This document shows positions 50,859-57,944 of a DNA stretch of 64,000 nucleotides, piece after piece. Under the pieces are notes generated by a model that worked only from the letters and a program-made list of their open reading frames with translations, did not search any database and was not told where the DNA came from. Location of the stretch: assembly GCA_021825365.1 (NCBI GenBank), contig JAKAHR010000016.1:1-64000 (forward strand), read 5' to 3'. How positions within the stretch are numbered: position 1 is the stretch's first letter; each line of letters opens with the position of its first letter. Origin of the DNA: Nitrospirota bacterium (GTDB lineage Bacteria; Nitrospirota; Thermodesulfovibrionia; Thermodesulfovibrionales; UBA6898). Made by a program: the position numbers and the translations under genes.

Positions 50859-51228
50859 GGCCCAGCACCTCGACCGTCTTGGCGTGAATCTCGTCAGGGT
50901 TGAAGGGTTTGGTCATGTAGATATCGGCACCGACCTCCAGCCCTTTCTTCTTGTCGAACTCCTGGCCCTTGGCCGTCAGCATGATGATGTATACGTCCCG
51001 CATGTTCAGTTCGTTCTTGACCGTCCTGCAGACGTCGAAGCCGTTTACCTTGGGCATCATGACATCGAGGAACACCAGATCAGGCTTGTCCGCTTTTATG
51101 ATCTCGAGGGCCTTTTCGCCGTCTTCGGCGATCAGGAGATCGACCCCCGAATCCTCCAGGTCTTCGAGCGTCTGCTCGAGCAGCATGCGTATATGCGGTT
51201 CGTCGTCTACGATCAATACCTTTGGCAT
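50851..51228 (-). CDS. Single-domain response regulator
   Basis: This 125-residue protein is a lone receiver: VLIVDDEPHIRMLLEQTL, LDVMMPKVNGFDV, MLTAKGQEFD and YMTKPFNPDE. All receiver residues (acidic pair, phospho-Asp, Thr, Lys) are present. It overlaps the start of the HdrA-like gene by eight bases, which ties it to hydrogenase expression, and lies 44 bases after the ATPase-receiver gene. Confidence 0.9.
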   Translation of the reverse strand: MPKVLIVDDEPHIRMLLEQTLEDLEDSGVDLLIAEDGEKALEIIKADKPDLVFLDVMMPKVNGFDVCRTVKNELNMRDVYIIMLTAKGQEFDKKKGLEVGADIYMTKPFNPDEIHAKTVEVLGLE

Positions 51229-51272
51229 CTCATCTCTCCCTGCATAATGTTTTCACGGAACAGGCCGCTGCG

Positions 51273-53528
51273 TCAGTTTCCCATCCTCTTCATGAGTCTC
51301 TTCACCCGGGCCTGCAGCTCGGTATAGTCGAACGGTTTTGTTATGTAATCGTCGGTGCCGAACGTAAACCCCTTCAGCTTGTCCTCGACCGAATCACGCG
51401 AGGAAAGTATCACCACGGGGATGAACATCGTGCTGACCTTGCTTCTGAGTTCCCTGATGAGCTCGTACCCGTCCATCACCGGCATGTTGATGTCCGTGAT
51501 GATGAGGCCGGGGTTGATGTTCCGGGCCGCCTCAAGAGCCTCCCTGCCGTTTTGCGCGGTGTGCACCTCGACGTCGAGGGGCCGGAGGGCGAGTTCCACC
51601 ATCTTCAGGATGCCGAATTCATCATCAACGATCAGGACCCTGGCCTTCTCCTCCGCGCCGGGCGCCTTCTCCTTTTCGCGCGGGCTTCCGCAGAAGGGGC
51701 AGAAGGCCCATCCCTCCTCGAGGCCGGAAGAGCACTTCCTGCAGGAGGTCTCCGGCATGGTCCCGCAATAGGGGCAGTCGGCTTCCGCATGCATCCTTCC
51801 GCAATTGGGGCAGGAGGCGCCGGGGGTGTCATCCACGGTCACCGCCCGGAGCACCTCATCGATGGTGGTCTTTCCGTTGTAGACATGCTCGAGGGCCGCC
51901 TCATACAGGGTGCGCATCCCCTCCTTGCGGGAGGCATCCCGCAGTTCGCCGGCAGAGGCGCGGCCTGATATGAGTTTCCTGAGGGAAGGGGTGATCTCCA
52001 TGATCTCCACGACCGCCAGTCTTCCCCGGTATCCGGTATTGTTGCACTTCGCGCAGCCCTTGCCCCTCACAAACGACGCCTTCCTGTCGATGCCGGGCAG
52101 GGCGGCGAAGGCGTCCTCGTCCGGGGCGTATTTTACCGCGCAATGGGGGCAGATCACCCGGAGCAGCCTCTGGGCGACGACGCAGTGCAGGGACGATGAG
52201 ATGAGGTACGGCTCGACCCCGATATCGTACAGCCTCGTTATCGTGGCAGCCGTGCCGTTTGTGTGGAGCGTGCTGAGGACTAGATGGCCGGTATTGGACG
52301 CCCTGAAGGCGACGTCGGCTGTCTCGATGTCCCGTATCTCGCCCACCATGACAACGTCCGGGTCCTGCCGGAGTATCGAACGGAGGGCGTTGGCAAAGGT
52401 GAGGCCGGCCTTTTCATTCACATGCACCTGGGTGATGCCCTCCAGTTCGTATTCGACCGGGTCCTCCACCGTCACGATATTGGTGCCCTCGGAGCGCAGT
52501 TCAGTCAGCATGCCGTGCAGGGTGGTGGTCTTGCCGCTGCCGGTGGGGCCTGTCATGAGGATCATGCCCTGCGGCCGGGACATCGCCGTCCTGAGCCTTT
52601 CCAGGTCGGCGCCGGAGAGGCCCGAGAGGGGCAGTTCGATCGCCTTTTCGCCCGGCTTCAGGAGCCTCATCACGACCTTTTCCCCCAGGTGCGTGGGAAG
52701 TGTCGAGACCCTGACGTCGAGCTGGACATTCCCGACCTTCAGCTTCATCCCGCCGTCCTGCGGGGTCTTCCGGTTGCTGATGTCGAGCTTCGACATGATC
52801 TTTACCCGTGAGGCGATCGCCGAGTGCATCCACTTGGGTATCTGGGTGTGCGTCGCCAGGACGCCGTCGATCCTGAACCGCACGGTAACCGCCTTCTGGC
52901 CGGGCTCTATGTGGATGTCGCTCGCGCGGCAGTCCAGCGCCTCCCTGATGAAGAGGTTTACCAGCTTTATCGCGGGCGCAAGCATCTGCTCGTCAAGCTC
53001 CTCCCGCTTGCCGGTCATGAACGCCTCCTCGATCCGCTTGTCGCCGTGGTCCTGCACGAACTCGACCTCGGCCACGGCTCCGGAGGATACGCTGTCCAGC
53101 ACCCGGGCGAGGTCCGTGCTCATGTCGAAGCACCGCTGCATGGCCGCCATCAGCTGGCTCTTCGATGTCACGTGCGGAACCGGGGTCAGGCCCGTAATGA
53201 AGGAGAACTCCTGCAGGGTGCCGATGTCGAGCGGGTCGAGCATCGCGACCTTCACCTTCCTGCCCTCTTTTTCGAACGGCATGCACATGTATTTGAGCGC
53301 GTGGTCTTTCGTGAATTTCCCGAGCGCATCGGGCATGATGTCGGAAAGGTCGGCCCTCCTGATCTTCAGCCCGTCCGCAAAGATGTCGACTATCCTGTCT
53401 TCGTCGACGTCCAGGGTGTTATATATCTCGACAACGAAACTGCGGCCTTTTGCCCGGGTCCTGATGCCGTTCAGGACGTCCGCGCTCACAATGCCTTCCT
53501 TTATCAGAAGATCGCTTACCGTGTCCAT
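51273..53528 (-). CDS. GspE/PilB-type ATPase with zinc ribbons and a C-terminal receiver
   Basis: This 751-residue protein begins with an MshEN-like domain (about 1-140), followed by the ATPase of type IV pilus and type II secretion systems: RASDIHIEP, Walker A GPTGSGKTTT (about 330), 'VVMVGEIRDIETAD' (Walker B), TLHTNG and the tetracysteine pair CPHC and CAKC. Beyond this, where PilB ends, are paired cysteines (CPNCGRMH, CPYCGT, CRKCSS, CPFCGSP) making two zinc ribbons, and then a full receiver (VLIVDDEFGILKM, ITDINMPVMDG, ITKPFD). No pilus genes are nearby. Phosphorylation of the receiver could switch the motor. Confidence 0.92.
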   Translation of the reverse strand: MDTVSDLLIKEGIVSADVLNGIRTRAKGRSFVVEIYNTLDVDEDRIVDIFADGLKIRRADLSDIMPDALGKFTKDHALKYMCMPFEKEGRKVKVAMLDPLDIGTLQEFSFITGLTPVPHVTSKSQLMAAMQRCFDMSTDLARVLDSVSSGAVAEVEFVQDHGDKRIEEAFMTGKREELDEQMLAPAIKLVNLFIREALDCRASDIHIEPGQKAVTVRFRIDGVLATHTQIPKWMHSAIASRVKIMSKLDISNRKTPQDGGMKLKVGNVQLDVRVSTLPTHLGEKVVMRLLKPGEKAIELPLSGLSGADLERLRTAMSRPQGMILMTGPTGSGKTTTLHGMLTELRSEGTNIVTVEDPVEYELEGITQVHVNEKAGLTFANALRSILRQDPDVVMVGEIRDIETADVAFRASNTGHLVLSTLHTNGTAATITRLYDIGVEPYLISSSLHCVVAQRLLRVICPHCAVKYAPDEDAFAALPGIDRKASFVRGKGCAKCNNTGYRGRLAVVEIMEITPSLRKLISGRASAGELRDASRKEGMRTLYEAALEHVYNGKTTIDEVLRAVTVDDTPGASCPNCGRMHAEADCPYCGTMPETSCRKCSSGLEEGWAFCPFCGSPREKEKAPGAEEKARVLIVDDEFGILKMVELALRPLDVEVHTAQNGREALEAARNINPGLIITDINMPVMDGYELIRELRSKVSTMFIPVVILSSRDSVEDKLKGFTFGTDDYITKPFDYTELQARVKRLMKRMGN

Positions 53529-53570
53529 CGTTCCTCCTTATGAAATGAAACCCCCTGCACGTCCCTGTCT

Positions 53571-55082
53571 TCAGCGCAACGGCAGCGTTATGACGAAGTT
53601 TGCCCCGTTGAACCCTTCGACTCCCGAGTAGTTGCCGTTTACCGCCCTGATCGAGCCGCCGTGCTCTTCGACGATCTTCCTCGTGACGGCGAGGCCGAGG
53701 CCGGTGCCTGATTTCTTGCCCTTCGTGACGAACGGCTCGAACAATGAATCTATGATATCATACGGGATACCTCCGCCCGTATCCGCGAAGACCATCTCCG
53801 AATCAGGGCCGGAGGGCCGAAGCAATATCAGGAAGCGCCCTCCGTTGTGGAGTTCCTCCCGCGCATTGCCGGCGATATTGAACACCACCCGCTTGAACCG
53901 TTCGACGTCGAGCAGCAGGTCGCCCGAATAGTCCACCCTCCTGACGACCGCGATGTCCCTGGCTGCCATGTCTTTTTCTATGTACGGGATGAGAGAGCCG
54001 ATGAACTCTTCCGCACCGATCCTCTCCAGCGTGAGTCGGGTCTTGAAACCCCGGGTAAAGGAGAGGAGGTCTTCCACCATGCCGACCAGCCTGTCCACCT
54101 CCTTGATGATCATGCCGCTGTATTCCTTGCGCTCGTCCTTCGTAAAATCCAGGTCTCCCAGCAGGCCGGCAAAGCCCTTGATGGTGGTCATCGGGTTTTT
54201 TATGTCGTGGATGATGCCGGCCGCCATCTGGCCCACGGCCGTAAATTTCTCGTCCCTGATCTTCTCCTCGATCAGGCGCGCGTTTTCGATCACCTCGGCG
54301 ATGACGATGCACATGGAGTTGAGGAGGGCCTCGTCTTCGCTCGTGAAGACGGAATCGGCCTTGTTCCGCAGCGTCAGGATCCCGATCGTCGAGTCCTTTA
54401 CCTTGAGGGGCAGACAGAGAAGCGAATAGATCAGCACGCTGCCCGTCCTGACGAATCCCGGATGCTCGGCAGGTTCATTGGCGATGATGGGCAGGCCGGT
54501 TTCGAGCACCCTGCCGGCGATGCCCTCCATCGTCTTCAGCTCGAGGGGCTCGTTGACCGCACGACCTGATATCGCCTTGAGCACGAACGTCCCGGTCCTG
54601 GAGTCCGCCACCATGACCGAGCAGGATTCGACGCGGATGATCTCATGCACCCGCGCCGTGGCGGTACAGAGGATGTCGGACACATCCACCGAGGAGCTCA
54701 TGATCTTGTTGATCTCGGCGAGAAAACTCATCTCGCGGTATTTCTGGAGCGTATGCTCGATCATCGTCTTCTTTTCGACGATCTCCCGGAGGTAGAGTCC
54801 GAAAAGGGCCGCGGCGGCGGCGAGGGAGCCTGACGCCCCCGCAAGGCGGCCGACGGTCCTGCCGTCAACCACGACGTCGGCGCCGGCGCAGCCGTCTCCG
54901 GCCGCAAATCCCGGCGATGCATGCAGTGCCCTGCCGTCACTGCCGGAAAAGGAGAGCGGACCTGCCATGACAGACAGCATGTCGCAGATCTGAGAGACGT
55001 CTTTCTTCCTCAGCACCATGTTCCTCGTTTCCTCCGCAGGGCATTCTCCGGGCAGGGCCGGGTTTTCGGCCGGCGGCAGCAT
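53571..55082 (-). CDS. Soluble GAF-domain histidine kinase
   Basis: This 503-residue kinase has an N-terminal region of about 110 residues without clear homology, a GAF domain (about 130-285; 'ARVHEIIRVESCSVMVAD', 'GIAGRVLETGLPIIANEP', 'LCLPLKVKDSTIGILTL'), the box GIIHDIKNPMTTIKGF, and ATPase motifs FNIAGNAREEL, DTGGGIP and GTGLGLAVTRKI. It has no receiver of its own. It is the first gene of the operon; the next encodes the ATPase with a receiver, a likely partner. ATG 55082 has GGAGG eight bases ahead; ATG 55019 with GAGG is an alternative. Confidence 0.9.
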   Translation of the reverse strand: MLPPAENPALPGECPAEETRNMVLRKKDVSQICDMLSVMAGPLSFSGSDGRALHASPGFAAGDGCAGADVVVDGRTVGRLAGASGSLAAAAALFGLYLREIVEKKTMIEHTLQKYREMSFLAEINKIMSSSVDVSDILCTATARVHEIIRVESCSVMVADSRTGTFVLKAISGRAVNEPLELKTMEGIAGRVLETGLPIIANEPAEHPGFVRTGSVLIYSLLCLPLKVKDSTIGILTLRNKADSVFTSEDEALLNSMCIVIAEVIENARLIEEKIRDEKFTAVGQMAAGIIHDIKNPMTTIKGFAGLLGDLDFTKDERKEYSGMIIKEVDRLVGMVEDLLSFTRGFKTRLTLERIGAEEFIGSLIPYIEKDMAARDIAVVRRVDYSGDLLLDVERFKRVVFNIAGNAREELHNGGRFLILLRPSGPDSEMVFADTGGGIPYDIIDSLFEPFVTKGKKSGTGLGLAVTRKIVEEHGGSIRAVNGNYSGVEGFNGANFVITLPLR

Positions 55083-55139
55083 CCCGGGAGCCTCCGTAAT
55101 TGTACCTTAATTGCTCAATTCCTGCATGAAATAATCCTT

Positions 55140-55182
55140 GTCGCTAAAGGCTTTTCTACTATGTATAATAAGGCATGCCGGA
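55140..55182 (+). promoter_or_regulatory. Promoter-like element A, twin of the one before rel
   Basis: GTCGCTAAAG (55140-55149), 14 bases, TATAAT (55164-55169) and AAGGCATGCCGGAG match the element at 57900 almost base for base. The ATG five bases after TATAAT opens an 8-codon frame (55175-55201), which could be a leader peptide of the binding-protein gene. Confidence 0.55.
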
Positions 55183-55254
55183 GCGGGCGCCCCGTGCGTA
55201 ACCTGCTTCTCCCGAAGGGTGCACCGGACCGCTGAGAAGTCTCCGGAGAATTCC

Positions 55255-56298
55255 GTGAAAAATAACGATATTCCTGTAATGTGTATTCCTTCGAAGCAGG
55301 TGCTGATCCGGCTGGCGCTCGCCGTCTCTGCCCTGACCCTCTGCGTTGCTGTTCCGGCCTGCTTCGGGACTGACCGCAACTCCGCCGGTCCGCCTGAAAA
55401 GGTCACCATCGCCTATGCCACCCCACCGTACACGCTTCTCGCCGACATCGCCCAGGCCAGGGGATATTTCCGGCAGGAAGGGCTGGAGGTGAAGCCGCTC
55501 TTTCATTCGACCGGCAAGGCCGCTCTCGACGACGTGCTGCAGGGGAAGGCGGAATTTGCGACCGTCGCCGATACGCCCGTCATGTTTGCGGTCATGAGGG
55601 GGGCACCGATCGCCATCATCGCGACTATACAGACATCCAATAAGACCAATGCCATCTTCGCAAGAAAGGACAGGGGCATCCTCACCCCCGGTGATCTGAA
55701 GAAGAAGAGGATAGGGGTGACGTACGGCGGCATCGGCGAATTCTTCACGGATACCTTCCTGGCTGCCCATGGAATTGCAGGAGGAGACGCACGGCTGATC
55801 GACATGAAGCCCGAGGAAATGTCGGAGGCCCTGGCGAACGGTGATGTTGACGCCATCTCGGCATGGCCCCCTTATCTGAACCAGGCGCAGAAGAAACTGG
55901 CGGGCAGGGGCATCATGTTTTATGACGAGGATATCTATACACAGACCTTCAACGTCGCCGCATCCCGGGAATTCATCCGCAATAACCCCGGCGCGGTCAG
56001 GAAGGTCCTCCGCGGCCTGATCAGGGCGGAGGAATTCTTCGGGCAGAATCCGGCGGAGGCCCTGCGGTCTGTCGCCGGGTTTCGGAAGATGGATGAGGCG
56101 CTGGTGGGAGAGATATCAGCAGGAAATGCCTTCAGCGTGACGCTCGACCAGCTGCTCCTGCTGGCGCTGGAGGACGAATCGCGCTGGGCGATACGGCACG
56201 GACTCACCCGCCGGACCGAGGTGCCCAACTACCTCGACCTTCTCTATCTAGACGGGCTGGCATCGATCAGACCCAAAGCGGTAAACATACTGAGGTAG
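55255..56298 (+). CDS. NMT1/TauA-like solute-binding lipoprotein
   Basis: The protein of about 347 residues has a lipoprotein signal ending in VPAC and the two-lobe fold of NitT/TauT substrate-binding proteins: VTIAYATPPYTLLADIAQ, GYFRQEGLEVKP, 'KAEFATVADTPVMFAVM', KRIGVTYGG and 'GDVDAISAWPPYLNQ'. GTG at 55255 is chosen because GGAGA precedes it; ATG 55279 is an alternative. No permease or ATPase gene follows. Instead, nine bases later, a membrane histidine kinase starts, so this protein is probably a sensor input and not a transporter part. The ligand is unknown. Confidence 0.85.
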   Translation: MKNNDIPVMCIPSKQVLIRLALAVSALTLCVAVPACFGTDRNSAGPPEKVTIAYATPPYTLLADIAQARGYFRQEGLEVKPLFHSTGKAALDDVLQGKAEFATVADTPVMFAVMRGAPIAIIATIQTSNKTNAIFARKDRGILTPGDLKKKRIGVTYGGIGEFFTDTFLAAHGIAGGDARLIDMKPEEMSEALANGDVDAISAWPPYLNQAQKKLAGRGIMFYDEDIYTQTFNVAASREFIRNNPGAVRKVLRGLIRAEEFFGQNPAEALRSVAGFRKMDEALVGEISAGNAFSVTLDQLLLLALEDESRWAIRHGLTRRTEVPNYLDLLYLDGLASIRPKAVNILR

Positions 56299-56307
56299 GC
56301 AGGATCC

Positions 56308-57816
56308 ATGCAGGTCAAGACAAGGCTGAGAATAAGCACCGTGATAACGGCCATGACGGTCTTCGTCATTGTCGGCATGCTGTCTCTGGCCCTTTATCGC
56401 ATCATCGATGCTGTCGAGGGTTCTGCAATTACGGACGACATAATAGCCGGGGCGCTGGAACGCCTGGCGCTGCGAAACGATTATGTCCATAACGAAAATG
56501 AGAGGGCGAGGGTCCAGTGGGATGCCAAACATGAACGGATCGGGGGACTCCTGCATGCGGCGTCGAAACGCTTCCGGGAACCCAGGTACAAAAAGACCAT
56601 TGATGAAATGATCAGGAATCATGAGTCCATTGGAAAACTCTTTGCGGGCATCGTCGAAAACCGGGAAAAGATGAGGCGGCGGGCAATCCCCACCGGCCTT
56701 GCCCGGGAGACCGAAGACAGGCTGATCAGCCAGTTGAACATGAGAGTCTACGCGGTGATCGTGCTCGGGAACAGATTGCTGGAGTCCAGCAGGGAGTCCC
56801 TCTTTGCTGCCCTCAGACTGGCGGGCTGGGGCATCTTCCTTGCGCTCGTGGTCCTGCTCGCGGTGTCGATAACCAACCTCCGGATAATGGGCCGGGCTAT
56901 TACGGACCGCGTCCGCAGGCTGCATGATGGCGCTCTGGAGATCGGAAGGGGCAATCTCGATCACCGGATCGATGTCAGGGGTGATGATGAATTTGCCGGG
57001 CTCTCCGATGCCTTTAACTCAATGACCGCGAAGCTGAAGACATCGTACCGTAATCTTGAAACCGAGGTTGAGGAGCGCAAGCGGGCGGAAGCGGACATCC
57101 TGAAGCTAAGCGAAGACATGGCGGCGCGCAACGTGGAACTCGAATACGCCAACAGGGAGCTTGAATCCTTTGTATACTCCGTTTCTCACGACCTCAGGGC
57201 CCCGCTGCGCTCGATTATGGGGTTCACGAAGATCGTCATGGAGGATTATGCCGGCACACTCGACGCCCAGGGAAGGGACTACCTCGACCGCATCGCACGG
57301 GGCTCTGCCAGGATGAGTCATCTTATCGACGCCCTCCTGGACCTGTCGAGGATCTCAAGACAGGAGGTGCAAAGGACGGATGTCGATCTGAGCGCGATGG
57401 CGGGCTCGATCATCTCCGAACTGCGGGAGGCGCATCCGGACAGGCAGGTTGACGTGCGGATCGGGGAGGGTGTATCCGCCTTCGCCGACAGGCGGCTGAT
57501 CGAGCTCGTCCTCTCGAACCTTCTCGACAACGCCTGGAAGTTCACCGCCAGGAGCGGGAGCGCCCGGATCGAGTTTGGGGCCGATGAGAAGGACGGCCCG
57601 ACCGTCTATTACGTGAGGGACAACGGCGTAGGGTTCGATCAGGAGTATGCGGAGAAGATGTTCCTGCCGTTCCACCGGCTCCACAGTGACAGTGAATACG
57701 AGGGCACCGGGATTGGCCTGTCGATCGTCGAGCGGATCGTCCGCCGCCACGGGGGAAGGATCTGGGCGGAGGGAGCTGCCGGCGGAGGCGCGGTGGTATA
57801 TTTCACGGTGTCGTGA
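56308..57816 (+). CDS. Membrane sensor histidine kinase with HAMP domain
   Basis: This 502-residue kinase has an N-terminal helix (about 8-30), a periplasmic helical region of about 130 residues, a second helix (about 170-193), a HAMP domain (DGALEIGRGNLDHRIDV), a coiled coil and the core: YSVSHDLRAPLRSIMGF, NLLDNAWKFT, DNGVGFD and GTGIGLSIVERI. The HDLRAPLR form with 'FLPFHRLHSDSEYEGTG' is the bacteriophytochrome-type kinase subgroup. The gene follows the binding protein by nine bases. No receiver gene is next to it; rel comes after. Confidence 0.92.
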   Translation: MQVKTRLRISTVITAMTVFVIVGMLSLALYRIIDAVEGSAITDDIIAGALERLALRNDYVHNENERARVQWDAKHERIGGLLHAASKRFREPRYKKTIDEMIRNHESIGKLFAGIVENREKMRRRAIPTGLARETEDRLISQLNMRVYAVIVLGNRLLESSRESLFAALRLAGWGIFLALVVLLAVSITNLRIMGRAITDRVRRLHDGALEIGRGNLDHRIDVRGDDEFAGLSDAFNSMTAKLKTSYRNLETEVEERKRAEADILKLSEDMAARNVELEYANRELESFVYSVSHDLRAPLRSIMGFTKIVMEDYAGTLDAQGRDYLDRIARGSARMSHLIDALLDLSRISRQEVQRTDVDLSAMAGSIISELREAHPDRQVDVRIGEGVSAFADRRLIELVLSNLLDNAWKFTARSGSARIEFGADEKDGPTVYYVRDNGVGFDQEYAEKMFLPFHRLHSDSEYEGTGIGLSIVERIVRRHGGRIWAEGAAGGGAVVYFTVS

Positions 57817-57899
57817 CCTGCGGGAACTCCGGCAGGATGCGGCAGGCCGCTTTTGGGGGCAGGCCTGGAGAAACAGTCCCGATCTGATTCGAAATCCCC

Positions 57900-57944
57900 G
57901 TCGCTAAAGATTTTTTCAAAAATGTATAATAAGGTATGCCTGAG
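57900..57944 (+). promoter_or_regulatory. Promoter-like element B, abutting the rel start
   Basis: GTCGCTAAAG (57900-57909), 15 bases, TATAAT (57925-57930), AAGGT and the ATG of rel at 57936. The -10 box ends five bases before the start codon, which suggests a leaderless transcript. Confidence 0.6.
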
